A stretch of 64,000 nucleotides of DNA from Anaerolineae bacterium. GTDB taxonomy: Bacteria > Chloroflexota > Anaerolineae > Aggregatilineales > Aggregatilineaceae. The notes beneath the pieces are model-generated. The model made no database searches. It was not told where the DNA came from and saw only the letters and a program-made list of their open reading frames with translations. Location of the stretch: assembly GCA_018432315.1 (NCBI GenBank), contig JAHDLB010000001.1:310001-374000 (forward strand). The letters run 5' to 3'. Shown in pieces: positions 16,714 to 25,468 of the stretch; position 1 is the stretch's first letter, and every line of letters starts with the position of its first letter. Position numbers and translations under genes: made by a program.

Positions 16714-17101
16714 GCGTCTCGCTCGCTTCCAGGATGCCGTGCAGGTCGTCCACCAGCGAGGCGACGTTCACCGGCTTCGAAATGTAGCCGTCGAACCCGG
16801 CCCGCATGATGCGATCCGCATCGCCGCGCATGGCGTGCGCCGTCACCGCCACCACCGGGAGATCGCGCCATGCCGCGTTGGAGCGGATCCGCCCCAGCAG
16901 TTCATAACCCGTCATGCCCGGCATCTGGATGTCGACCAGCAGCAGGGTGGGGATCTCCTCGCCCAGCATGTCCAGGCATTGCTGGCCGGATGCCGCAACG
17001 CGTGTCGTCGCGTTGTGAAACTCCAGCACCAGCTCCAGCACGCCCACGTTGTCCGGATCGTCATCCACGATCAGGACGCGCCAATCGGACGGATCGCTCA
17101 T
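16706..17101 (-). CDS. Stand-alone response-regulator receiver (canonical)
   Basis: This 131-residue receiver domain has no output domain. The acidic pair Asp13-Asp14, phospho-acceptor Asp57 (LLLVDIQMPGMTG), Thr87 (VTAHA) and Lys109 (YISKP) are all present. It should be phosphorylated by the histidine kinase two genes upstream. With no DNA-binding part, it must signal by protein contact, as CheY or Spo0F do. It overlaps the preceding receiver by 4 bases and the following synthase gene by 8 bases, so it is translationally coupled to both. Confidence 0.9.
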   Translation of the reverse strand: MSDPSDWRVLIVDDDPDNVGVLELVLEFHNATTRVAASGQQCLDMLGEEIPTLLLVDIQMPGMTGYELLGRIRSNAAWRDLPVVAVTAHAMRGDADRIMRAGFDGYISKPVNVASLVDDLHGILEASETHE

Positions 17102-17490
17102 ATTACACCTGTCGTCTTCTCGACCAGTCTACTAAGATAGGGCACGACTTGACCGATATCGAACGGCTTGGGGATGAACCCATCGAAACCGCGCTCGGAC
17201 AGCGCGGGCCGGGCGTCGTAGATCGAGGTCGCGACCAGCTTCGCCCCGTGCGCCAGATCGCCGGCGCGGAGCTGTTGGGCCAGCGCGCAGTTGTCGCTCT
17301 CGCTGTGCGGAGGGCTGCAATCGACGACCACGACCGAAACCCGGTTGTGTTTCAGGTACGCGAGAGCCTCCCGCGCATTTGCGACGCAGTGATGCGGCAC
17401 GTCGTGATGCGTCAGGATCAGCCCGAAGATCTCGCGCATGAACGGGTCGCCGTCCACGACCAACACCGACAACCTGCGCGCCTGCGTCAT
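17098..17490 (-). CDS. Stand-alone receiver domain with altered acidic pocket
   Basis: This 130-residue receiver has the phospho-acceptor region VVVVDCSPP (Asp57) and Lys108 in IPKPF. The N-terminal acidic pair reads Asp13-Gly14-Asp15 instead of Asp-Asp, so Mg2+ binding may be changed or shifted by one residue. There is no output domain. It lies 22 bases after the histidine kinase and overlaps the next receiver by 4 bases. It could be a phosphate sink or a second branch of the same pathway. Confidence 0.82.
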   Translation of the reverse strand: MTQARRLSVLVVDGDPFMREIFGLILTHHDVPHHCVANAREALAYLKHNRVSVVVVDCSPPHSESDNCALAQQLRAGDLAHGAKLVATSIYDARPALSERGFDGFIPKPFDIGQVVPYLSRLVEKTTGVI

Positions 17491-17512
17491 ACGATCCAGC
17501 CCCTTGCGATGC

Positions 17513-18955
17513 TCACCGCTCGTGTATCTCGCCTGGGGTCACGGCGTCCCGGTGCAGTGGAAACCGCACGGTGAACGTCGACCCGTCGCCCGGCTCCGAC
17601 GCAACCGAGATCGTGCCTTCCAACATCTCGACCAACCGCTTGGTGATCGACAGCCCCAGCCCGGTCCCCTGGTGGCGGCGGCGCAGGCTGCCATCGACCT
17701 GGCGGAACGGATCGAAGATCGTCTTCTGCGCGTCGGGCGGGATCCCGATTCCCGTATCCGCGACGACGATCTGCCACGTCGCGCCGTCCATGCCGCACGT
17801 CGTGACCCGGATGCCGCCCGCCTCGGTGAACTTGATGGCGTTGCTCAACAGGTTCACGATGATCTGTTCGAGCTTGTTGACGTCGCTCACGACGAGGGGT
17901 GGCGTGCTCAGGTCGGTCACGATTTCCAGGCTGATGCCTTTGTCCTCGGCCAGGCTGCGCAGGCTGTCCGCCGTGGTGCGGATGACGTGTGTCGGGTCGA
18001 CCGGCGCCCAATAGACCTCCTGGGCACCCGATTCGATCTTCGACAGGTCGAGCACGTCGTTGATCAAGGTGAGCAGCCGCCGCGCGTTGTACTGGATGCG
18101 CTGCAACAGGCCGTGCTGTTGGTCGGTGAAACGGCCGGCCATCCCCGCGAGCATCGCCTCGTCGTAGCCGATGATCGCATTCAGCGGCGTTCGCAGCTCG
18201 TGGCTGATGTTGGCGAGAAACTGCGACTTGGCGCGGTCGGCGTCTTCGGCCCGGCGGCGGTCGGCCTCGGCCTGCTGCCGCGCGATGTCGGCTTGCTGTT
18301 TGGCGCGCTCTATCTCGGTCACCGATTTTCGCATCTCGGTCAGGCGCGCGTCGAACTCCATGCGCAGTTGGCGCAGCAGGATGCCTTCGAACAGCAGCAG
18401 CAGCGTAACCGGCACGAGCGTGTGATCGATGCGCAGCCCCTCGATCTCGAAGTCACCGACGGGAATGACGAACTGGGTGAGGGCGTAGCCGATCGTGCTC
18501 ACCAGGCTGATGGGGATGATCCAGGTGTGCGCCAGCACCATTGTCGCCACAAGGGGAACCATGCAAAAGATCGGCACGGCGAGCAGGATGCCCGCCACCG
18601 AGCCGTTTTGCCGCGAGAGGAGCATCACGCCCCCGGCGCCGATCAGGACGAGCGCAACCAGCAACCAACTGGCGAGCGTGAACCGGCCATGATACACCGC
18701 GATTCCGGCGGCGAAACACGTGACGAGCGCGTAGATGTGCAGGGTGGGGAACGACAGGGGCCGCCACTCGTCCTGAAAGACCCAGAGTGACGCGGCAAAG
18801 CTCAGCAGGCCGAGCAAGGTGATGGTGACGACCGCCCGGCGCAGAAAACTTTCCCGAAACGCGTCGTGGCGATCGGGCAGGCGCGCGGTCAGCCACCAGG
18901 CCAACGCGTTTCTGGCACCGCCGATCAGTTGTGACGCAGGATCTTTGGCCTGCAT
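17513..18955 (-). CDS. Membrane histidine kinase of the diterpene operon
   Basis: This kinase of about 480 residues has six predicted membrane helices (about 41-60, 71-89, 93-112, 119-140, 144-164, 180-196) and a charged coiled coil to residue 245. The dimerisation/phospho-acceptor block FLANISHELRTPLNAIIGY carries His252. The ATPase domain has an N-box NLLSNAIKFT, G1 DTGIGIPP, F-box FDPFRQ and G2 GTGLGLSI. It has almost no extracytoplasmic domain, so it probably senses within or at the membrane. A GTG at 18973 is an alternative start. The gene follows the diterpene cyclase by a few bases and precedes two receivers. Confidence 0.92.
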   Translation of the reverse strand: MQAKDPASQLIGGARNALAWWLTARLPDRHDAFRESFLRRAVVTITLLGLLSFAASLWVFQDEWRPLSFPTLHIYALVTCFAAGIAVYHGRFTLASWLLVALVLIGAGGVMLLSRQNGSVAGILLAVPIFCMVPLVATMVLAHTWIIPISLVSTIGYALTQFVIPVGDFEIEGLRIDHTLVPVTLLLLFEGILLRQLRMEFDARLTEMRKSVTEIERAKQQADIARQQAEADRRRAEDADRAKSQFLANISHELRTPLNAIIGYDEAMLAGMAGRFTDQQHGLLQRIQYNARRLLTLINDVLDLSKIESGAQEVYWAPVDPTHVIRTTADSLRSLAEDKGISLEIVTDLSTPPLVVSDVNKLEQIIVNLLSNAIKFTEAGGIRVTTCGMDGATWQIVVADTGIGIPPDAQKTIFDPFRQVDGSLRRRHQGTGLGLSITKRLVEMLEGTISVASEPGDGSTFTVRFPLHRDAVTPGEIHER

Positions 18956-18978
18956 GGATGATAGTCCACCCACTCGTA

Positions 18979-20490
18979 CTAGAACAACGTCGTCGAATAG
19001 CTGTACAGCGCGCCCAACACGGCGGCTTTAACCGGCCCTGCCGGATGGTAAAGACTCTTTCCGATCCAAAGCGGTGTTTCACGATCGTCCTCTTGTAACT
19101 GTTTTCGCAGAAACGCGGCTGCCGCGTCCATTATTGTTCTGTCGACTCGCTCGGCGGTGATGTGCCAATCGAGTAGCGCTTCCAGGCAGTAGGCGGTTTC
19201 TTCGGCGGTGGACTCGCCCAGGTAGCCCCAACCGCCGTCGTCGTTCTGCGTCCTCACAATCCACTTGAGGCGCGAGCGCGCGAGCTGATCGTCGATGTCG
19301 CGCAGGGCGCCGAGCGCCGCCCCGCTCACGTAGTAAGGCGAGGCGTGCCATTTGTCCCACCAATACGAGCCGTTTTCGTCGAAGCGGTGCAGCGCGTTCA
19401 CGATCTTGTCGATCCACGCCGCATGCCAGGGATGCTCCCGGCACGACCGGATGGCCGCCAGCAGGCGGATGTGGGCGCTCAGCGCGGGGTTCGTCTCGCC
19501 GTGGTAGCAGACGAAATGATCCTCGCCTTCGAAGTGCTCGAAGATCTGCGGGCTGACCGGGTAGCCGCCCCACCGCAGGACGGTGAAGCACACCGCCGTG
19601 TCATCCGAGTCCGCCACCGACAGGAACGACGAATAGCCGCAGCCCTGCCTCGGCGACCATTCGCGCCACAGCTCGTCCATCAGGGGCCGCACGCCCGGCG
19701 TGTCCGGCTCGATGGCGCCCGCCAGACGCAGGTGGTTGAGCGCCCACGCGATCTCGAACAGGTCGATGGGCGCCACCGCCGGGATCGAGCCGTCCTCCTG
19801 CTGGATGCGCTGCAAATAGGCGAGCGAGACTTGCGCCGTTCCGTTGGGCGACGACAGCAAATAGCCCGCCGTGGCCGACGGCGAGGACGACACCGAGCCG
19901 TTGTCCTCCAGCACCGCGTCGCCCTCGTGGAGCGCGTCGCGCAGGGCTTCCAGCGAGAAGCTGAGCGTGCTGGCGCACCAGTCGCGGTCCGGGCTGTCGA
20001 GCAGCGCCTGGACCTTCTTGCGGTACGCGCCGGCAAAACGGATCGGGGGCAGGGGGACGTCCAGCCCCAACTGCGCCGCCTCGCGCGTGAGCGCCGCCGA
20101 GATGACCGGGAAGCCGATCGTGTCGCTGTCGTCGCGCCCCAGGCGGCCCACGAGTTTCCACAGCGCGTTCTCGCCCCGCTTGACGCGCCGCTCGTCGCGC
20201 GGCTCGCGCCCGGCTTCGCGCAAGGCGACGATAGCGGCCAGCGTCGAGACGAACCGGTCGTGATACTGGACCAGGGGCCCGCCCCAGGTACCGTCCGGGT
20301 GCTGATTCCGGCGCAGCCATTCCAGCGCGCCCTCGAACCCGCAGCCCGGATAGCGGGGCGCCAACCGGGCGACCCAGGCGGTATCGTAGGCCACGCCCCT
20401 CACTTTCCCTTCGCCCAGGTTCGCGATCAGCTCGGTGATCTCGGCCTTGAGCGTGTCGGTGTGAACCGTGTCCAGCTTCGAGCGTACCAT
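18979..20490 (-). CDS. Class II diterpene cyclase (Rv3377c/halimadienyl- or kolavenyl-diphosphate synthase type)
   Basis: This 503-residue protein would cyclise geranylgeranyl diphosphate by protonation. The DxDD acid motif is DSDD at 294-297. Other landmarks match Rv3377c-type bacterial cyclases: YDTAWV (35-40), NGSV followed by SPSA (197-206), DKWH (379-382), QNDDGGWG (415-422, a QW-type repeat), STAEETAYC (427-435) and a C-terminal PLWIGKSLY. The length is close to the roughly 500 residues of Rv3377c. No class I DDxxD motif is seen, so a partner enzyme must remove the diphosphate; the Rv3378c-like gene in this operon fits. Homologues exist in Herpetosiphon. The exact skeleton cannot be predicted. 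Confidence 0.88.
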   Translation of the reverse strand: MVRSKLDTVHTDTLKAEITELIANLGEGKVRGVAYDTAWVARLAPRYPGCGFEGALEWLRRNQHPDGTWGGPLVQYHDRFVSTLAAIVALREAGREPRDERRVKRGENALWKLVGRLGRDDSDTIGFPVISAALTREAAQLGLDVPLPPIRFAGAYRKKVQALLDSPDRDWCASTLSFSLEALRDALHEGDAVLEDNGSVSSSPSATAGYLLSSPNGTAQVSLAYLQRIQQEDGSIPAVAPIDLFEIAWALNHLRLAGAIEPDTPGVRPLMDELWREWSPRQGCGYSSFLSVADSDDTAVCFTVLRWGGYPVSPQIFEHFEGEDHFVCYHGETNPALSAHIRLLAAIRSCREHPWHAAWIDKIVNALHRFDENGSYWWDKWHASPYYVSGAALGALRDIDDQLARSRLKWIVRTQNDDGGWGYLGESTAEETAYCLEALLDWHITAERVDRTIMDAAAAFLRKQLQEDDRETPLWIGKSLYHPAGPVKAAVLGALYSYSTTLF

Positions 20491-20532
20491 GTCGATCCGT
20501 TTCGTGGGTGATGTGCCGCGCGCATTGTGCTG

Positions 20533-20561
20533 AGTCTACTCAAGCTCTTACAAAGAAACAA
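20533..20561 (-). promoter_or_regulatory. Candidate promoter of the diterpene operon
   Basis: On the minus strand TTGTTT (20561-20556), a 17-base spacer and TAGACT (20538-20533) lie about 45 bases upstream of the cyclase start. It is the only AT-rich stretch in the 220-base gap to the redoxin-like gene. No clear operator palindrome is seen. Confidence 0.4.
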
Positions 20562-20710
20562 GATCGCCGCTGGCACAGCCCGCGCGCGCTCGCTGCCGGC
20601 GACTCCGGGCCGGGGCGCGGCGAATGCTGGATTGTTCGCGGCGTGGCCGGTTGGTTATGGGAGCGTGCCGCCGGTCTCTAAAATGACCACACGGGCCATT
20701 CCGAGACGCC

Positions 20711-21187
20711 TCACTCGGGGCATTCGTAGGCCAGGCCCCACACGCGGGTGAGGATGGCCTCGGCGTCTTCATCCGGCGCGGACAGGCCGTACCCGGCGAA
20801 GCCCGGCGTGCCATAACGATCCAGGATGAACACGAACGGCTCGCCATCCGCGGGGGAGTCGCCGGGCGGGAAAAGGTCGCGGTAGGCGCCGCCGACCCGG
20901 CTCTGGCGGTCGACCAGGACGGGGATCGCTGTGGCCCCGGGCGGGGCGTCCGGGCTGACGGTGTAGACGGGGGCGGGCACCTCGGTGAACTCGTCATGGC
21001 GCGCGGCCAGCGATTGCAGCAGGCGGTCGACGTCCGGCTGCGCGTGATCCTGCGCGAACACCAGCACGAGCTGGGCTTTGGAACGGTACTGCGACCGGGT
21101 GACGGGGGTGCCATCCGGCAGCGCCAGCTCGAAACTGGGAGCGGCGTGCCGCCGGGCGGCGGGGCCAAATTCGATCCAACGCATCAT
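20711..21187 (-). CDS. Peroxiredoxin/AhpC-TSA-like protein lacking the peroxidatic cysteine
   Basis: This 158-residue protein has a redoxin-like layout: PSFELALPDGTPVTRSQY, then KAQLVLVFAQDHAQPD, then PVLVDRQSRVGGAYRDLF and FVFILDRYGTPGFAGYG. Where AhpC/TSA members carry PxxxxxC after the second strand, this has FAQDH, so peroxidase activity is unlikely. The only cysteine is near the C-terminus (YECPE). It is on the same strand as the diterpene operon but separated by 220 bases and a probable promoter. The fold assignment is moderate; function is unknown. Confidence 0.55.
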   Translation of the reverse strand: MMRWIEFGPAARRHAAPSFELALPDGTPVTRSQYRSKAQLVLVFAQDHAQPDVDRLLQSLAARHDEFTEVPAPVYTVSPDAPPGATAIPVLVDRQSRVGGAYRDLFPPGDSPADGEPFVFILDRYGTPGFAGYGLSAPDEDAEAILTRVWGLAYECPE

Positions 21188-21298
21188 GTCGTCCTCCTTC
21201 TGTGCGCTGTGATAACCATGTCGGTGGAGGGCGGGGCGTTGGTCAGATTATATGCAAAAACGGCGCGGGGTGGAATCTGCCGGGCGCGGGATTGTCGC

Positions 21299-22519
21299 TC
21301 ATCCCGGCTGGCCGCGGGATACCCGGCGAGGGCGCGGGATCCGCGCTTCGCTGACGGATGCGGCCATCACGTAGACCGCCGCCAGCACGATTGTCAGCCC
21401 CAGCAAGCTCGCGCCGATGACCTCCAGCCCGAACCGGTCCGCCAGGACGCCAATCGTCGCGGGGATGATGCTGACTCCCATGCCCGCCGCGCCCACCTGG
21501 AAGCCGATCGTGTTGCTGACGTGGCCGGCGCCGACGCGGGTGACGGTGGTCGAGATCAGCGCCGGGAAGATGGGCGCCAGCGACAGCCCCAACAGCCCGA
21601 CGGCGAACATGCCGGAGATCGGCGCCGGATTCCACAGCAGCAGGAGCGCGCCCGCCACCGCGCCGGCCATGCCGGCTCGCAGCAGCGCCGCCGACGAGGT
21701 GCGCGGCCCGATGGCCCCGGCGGCGATGCGCCCGAAGGTGAACATGCCCCAGTACAGGCTGACCCAGAGCCCGGCGCGTTCGGGCGCGATCGCGCGTGAC
21801 TCGACGAACAGGGTGTAGCTCCACTGCCCGATGCTGTATTCCAGCCCCGTGTAGACGAAGAAGATGGCGATACCGAGCAGCGCACCGGACTGTTTCAACG
21901 TGTTCCACATGGTCGCGCTGGGGATGGGTGCCCGCTCGTCGGTGGCGGTGGTCGTGCCCTTCCACCGCCCGGCGCTGGCGACGAACGCGATCGCCATGGC
22001 GAACTGGGCGACGGATACCACCGCGTAACCCCACCGCCAGGACAGGTCCAGCCGGAAGACGGTCGTCATGATGATCGGGCCGAGCGTGCTGCCAACGCCG
22101 AAGAAGGCGTGCAGCCACTGCATCAGGCGCTCGCTGCGGTTGGCGGCCACGTAGGTATTCAACCCGGCGTCGATGGCCCCGGCGCCCAGGCCGGTGACGA
22201 AGCTCAGCGCGACCATGACCTCCCACATCGGCGAGAGGGCATAGCCCATCAGCGCCCCGGCGGTCAGCAGCGAGCTGAGCGCCAGCAGGTGGCCCACGCC
22301 GAGCAAGGCCATCAGGCGGCCACTGATCACGCTGGACAGGGTGTACCCGATGGTGCTGACGACGAACAGGCTGCCGATCGCGTTCACCGGCAGGTCGAAC
22401 GTGCGCCGGATCGACGGCGACGCCACGCCGAGCAGGCCGTCCGGCAGGCCGAGGCTGATGAACGCGATGAACAGCAGCGTCGTGAGAATCAGCATCGATT
22501 TGGTGGATTGGGTGCTCAT
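21299..22519 (-). CDS. MFS transporter (FucP/sugar-porter-like)
   Basis: This 406-residue protein has about 12 membrane helices. It starts MSTQSTKSMLILTTLLFIAF and contains SLGLPDGLLGVASPSIRRTF, NRSERLMQWLHAFFGVGSTLGP and IGFQVGAAGMGVSIIP. A paralogue at 32473-33651 shares LW.S.YWG.FT.GRI and IGFQVG blocks. The group usually carries sugars or small organics, and the substrate is unknown. The ATG at 22519 is chosen because the membrane domain begins right after it. No strong ribosome site is seen. Confidence 0.82.
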   Translation of the reverse strand: MSTQSTKSMLILTTLLFIAFISLGLPDGLLGVASPSIRRTFDLPVNAIGSLFVVSTIGYTLSSVISGRLMALLGVGHLLALSSLLTAGALMGYALSPMWEVMVALSFVTGLGAGAIDAGLNTYVAANRSERLMQWLHAFFGVGSTLGPIIMTTVFRLDLSWRWGYAVVSVAQFAMAIAFVASAGRWKGTTTATDERAPIPSATMWNTLKQSGALLGIAIFFVYTGLEYSIGQWSYTLFVESRAIAPERAGLWVSLYWGMFTFGRIAAGAIGPRTSSAALLRAGMAGAVAGALLLLWNPAPISGMFAVGLLGLSLAPIFPALISTTVTRVGAGHVSNTIGFQVGAAGMGVSIIPATIGVLADRFGLEVIGASLLGLTIVLAAVYVMAASVSEARIPRPRRVSRGQPG

Positions 22520-22791
22520 GAGCAAGCGGGCTTTCGGGCGCGGGGCCCAGACTGAACGAAAGGCCAATTGTACCGGGTCTGCGGCGTATTTTGAAGGCGC
22601 GATTTTGGCATCGCTGTCATGCTGACCGCCCAGGCCGGTCGGGTTCCGGATGCTGCGCTGCAAGCGCACTTTCCCCGCTGGGAGTTTGTGATATGCTATG
22701 TAAGGTATAAATGCCGGTTCAAATATTTCCGTGCGTTGCAGCAGAGCGGACCAGGCGTGCGCGGGCTTGCCCAACCTTTGGAGAGTTGCTC

Positions 22792-25230
22792 ATGATCAAG
22801 CGATACATCGCCCTGTTTGCCGTGGTTTGCGCTGCGCTGTCGGTTCCGCTTGCCGCCGCCCAGGACGAAGGGCCGGCTTCCATCGAGATCCGCAGCATCA
22901 CCGACAGCGCCCTGCCGGACCTGACCCTGTTCGTCAACGTCGAGGATGCCTTCGGGGTGCCGGTGACCGGCCTGACCGCGGACGATTTCGCCGTCGCGGT
23001 CGATGGCGTCCCGGCGCGCATCATCTCGGTCGAGAACGTATCCCAGGATAATCTCCCGATCTCGGTCGTCCTCACGATCGACACCAGCGAGAGCATGACG
23101 GGCCTGCCGCTCGACGATGCCAAGTGGGCCGCGCTGGCGTTCCTGGACAATCTCGTTCCCGGCGACGAGGTCGCGCTGCTCACCTTCAATTCCACGGTCA
23201 CCGTTGCCCACCCCTTCACGACCGACCTGGACGCGATCCGGGCCGCCGTGACGGATCTCCAGGCAGGGGGACGCACCGCGCTGTACGACGCCGCCTACGC
23301 GACGGCGGAGCTGGCCGCCAGCGCCTCGAACCCGCGCCGCTTCGCCGTGCTGCTGACCGATGGCAACGAATACGGGCGGGCGAGCACACGCAGCTCGGAC
23401 GAGGGGATCGCCCTGGCGGCGGAGCAGGACATCGCGTTTTACGTGTTCGGGATCGGCTTCGGCGTCGATCCGAGCTACCTTACCGGGCTGGCGAGCCGCA
23501 CGCGCGGCGATCTGTACCTGAGCCCGGACACTTCCACGCTGGTCAACGCGTACGATTTCCTGTCGCGCTATCTGCGAACGCATTACGTGATCACGATCGA
23601 CGCCGGGATCGAGCCGGACGGGGGCGATCACCGCGTGGAGATTACGACCGCCGAGCAGCGCGCGTCGGCGGCCTACACCGCGCCCGACCTGTATCCCCAG
23701 CTTGCGCTGGAGGGCCTGCCGGACGGCCCGCTGACGGAAGCGGTGACGGTCCGGGCCGGGGCGCAGATGCCGCGCGGCGTGGGGGAGGTGGCGCTGCTGG
23801 TGGACGGCGCGCCCGCTGAGGCAGCCTTCGCGCCGGGCGAGGACGGCGCCGTGAGCGCCGCGCTGGTGCTCGACCCGTTCGCCTTCGAGCCGGGCGTCGA
23901 GCACACGATCGATCTGGTCGCGACCGACGCGGCGGGCGGGCGCCGCGAGCAGCGCGCCGTCTTCCAGGTGGAGAACCTGCCGCCGCAGGTGACGATCGCC
24001 GGGCTGGACGAGGACGCGTTCATCCAGAGCGGGACGGTCGATCTCAGCGTCGAGGTGGGCCGCGCCCAGCAGGCGGTGGACAGCGTGCGGGTGCAGGTCG
24101 ATGGCGAGACGCAGGCCGAGCTTGCCGCACCGCCGTATGCTTTCACCCTCGACGCGCTGGCCTGGGGGCAGGGGGCGCACACGCTCGACGTGATCGTGAC
24201 CGATGCCGGCGGCGACGAGATGGCCGTCACGCGCGCGTTCACGGTCGACCCGGTGCTGTTCATCACGCCGTCGCCGACGCCGACCAACACGCCGACACCG
24301 ACCCTGACGCCGACTCCAACCCACACGCCGACGAGCACGCCGACCGCGACCGATACGCCCACGGCGACGCCGACCGACACGCTGACGCCGACGAGCACGC
24401 CGACCGATACCCCGACTCTGACGCCGACTCCGACGGACACGCCCACCGCCACGCCGACCGAGACGCCGGACGTGAACATCACCGCGACGGCGCTCGAAGT
24501 GTCGCGCCTGGCGAATGCCACGGCGACCCGGCTGGCGACGACGCCGACCGTGACGCCCACCAGCACCGTGACGCCGGTGCCGCCGACGCGCACCCCTGCG
24601 CCGAGCAACACACCGCCGCCGACGCGCACGCCCGCGCCAACCACTACACCCGCGCCAACCAATACCCCCGCGCCGACGAACACACCGGCGCCGAGCGATA
24701 CACCGCCGCCCACCGCCACGCTGACGGCTACACCGCTGCCGACGAACACGCTGACCGCCACGGCCTCGGGGACGCCCACGCCGGACGTCACGGCGACGGC
24801 GCTCCGCGTGGCGCAGGCGCAAACGGCCACGGCCACGCGCTGGACGGCGACGCCGACCGACACGCCCGAGCCGACTGCGACCGCCACGGCGACCAACACG
24901 GCGACCGCGACCGACACCCCGGAACCGACCGACACGCCGGAGCCAACCGCGACTAACACCGCCACGGCGACCGTCACCGACACGCCGGAGCCGACTGATA
25001 CGTCCACTGCCGCCCCGACGGACACGGCCACCGCAACCGACACGCCGACCGAAACGCTGGCGCCCACCGAGACGATCGAGCGCACGGTGACGGTGACGCC
25101 CACCATGGAACCGGTCGTGGCCGAGACGTCCGGCGAAGACGAGGGGATCGATCCGGCGTGGCTGTGCATCATCGCGGCGCTGGTGGTGGCCGTGATCGCG
25201 CTGGCGATCTGGTTCTGGCGCCGGAGGTAA
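22792..25230 (+). CDS. Surface-anchored von Willebrand factor A protein with Thr/Pro-rich stalk
   Basis: This 812-residue exported protein has a signal peptide at 1-24 (ending LAAAQ). An N-terminal beta domain is followed by a vWA domain with the MIDAS motif DTSES (near residue 100) and LLTDGNEYG. Ig-like segments reach about residue 485. Residues 490-775 are Thr/Pro/Ala-rich, broken by two alpha-prone units of the form TATALxV...TATATR. A single C-terminal membrane helix (about 790-809) ends WFWRRR. This suits cell-surface adhesion or metal-dependent binding on a long stalk. TTTGGAGAG precedes the start. No sortase signal is seen. Confidence 0.88.
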   Translation: MIKRYIALFAVVCAALSVPLAAAQDEGPASIEIRSITDSALPDLTLFVNVEDAFGVPVTGLTADDFAVAVDGVPARIISVENVSQDNLPISVVLTIDTSESMTGLPLDDAKWAALAFLDNLVPGDEVALLTFNSTVTVAHPFTTDLDAIRAAVTDLQAGGRTALYDAAYATAELAASASNPRRFAVLLTDGNEYGRASTRSSDEGIALAAEQDIAFYVFGIGFGVDPSYLTGLASRTRGDLYLSPDTSTLVNAYDFLSRYLRTHYVITIDAGIEPDGGDHRVEITTAEQRASAAYTAPDLYPQLALEGLPDGPLTEAVTVRAGAQMPRGVGEVALLVDGAPAEAAFAPGEDGAVSAALVLDPFAFEPGVEHTIDLVATDAAGGRREQRAVFQVENLPPQVTIAGLDEDAFIQSGTVDLSVEVGRAQQAVDSVRVQVDGETQAELAAPPYAFTLDALAWGQGAHTLDVIVTDAGGDEMAVTRAFTVDPVLFITPSPTPTNTPTPTLTPTPTHTPTSTPTATDTPTATPTDTLTPTSTPTDTPTLTPTPTDTPTATPTETPDVNITATALEVSRLANATATRLATTPTVTPTSTVTPVPPTRTPAPSNTPPPTRTPAPTTTPAPTNTPAPTNTPAPSDTPPPTATLTATPLPTNTLTATASGTPTPDVTATALRVAQAQTATATRWTATPTDTPEPTATATATNTATATDTPEPTDTPEPTATNTATATVTDTPEPTDTSTAAPTDTATATDTPTETLAPTETIERTVTVTPTMEPVVAETSGEDEGIDPAWLCIIAALVVAVIALAIWFWRRR

Positions 25231-25310
25231 CGGGCTGCCGGGCAGGGCCCGGCGGTCGCGCCCCGCAGCGTGGATGGCGCGGGGCAGGCGGCCACGTCGA
25301 TGACCTGTCA

Positions 25311-25341
25311 CGGGCGGCAGCGCACACATCGCTGCCGCCCG
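25311..25341 (+). terminator. Terminator-like stem-loop after the vWA gene
   Basis: A perfect 12-bp stem pairs CGGGCGGCAGCG with CGCTGCCGCCCG around a 7-base loop, 80 bases after the stop. A smaller hairpin (GCCGGGC AGG GCCCGGC) lies at 25236-25252. Neither has a T-run. Confidence 0.55.
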
Positions 25342-25390
25342 CCGTCTATGACTCAATTGGCTGTCATTCTTCCTCTAATTTTCCTCTTAC

Positions 25391-25420
25391 TTGACACGGC
25401 AGGCGGTATTGTTTTACGAT
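25391..25420 (+). promoter_or_regulatory. Promoter of the LacI regulator gene
   Basis: A perfect -35 TTGACA (25391-25396) is followed 18 bases later by TACGAT (25415-25420). The two operator-like sites begin 3 bases downstream, a typical autorepression layout. Confidence 0.65.
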
Positions 25421-25422
25421 GG

Positions 25423-25447
25423 TAACACGAGTTAGTAACGCGCGTTA
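25423..25447 (+). promoter_or_regulatory. Tandem palindromic operators for the LacI-family regulator
   Basis: Two 12-base sites share the form TAAC-N4-GTTA: TAACACGAGTTA (25423-25434) and the perfect palindrome TAACGCGCGTTA (25436-25447). They cover the expected transcription start of the lacI-type gene, so that protein is the likely ligand (inference). Confidence 0.6.
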
Positions 25448-25468
25448 GCCGACAGGATCGTTGTTATC

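Noticed and set aside
22696-25356. Very long open frames on the minus strand opposite the vWA gene, with Arg/Gly-rich or Val/Ser/Gly-rich products
   Set aside because: They arise from the repeated ACG/CCG codons of the Thr/Pro stalk. The plus-strand gene has a signal peptide, MIDAS motif, membrane anchor and ribosome site; the antisense frames have none.
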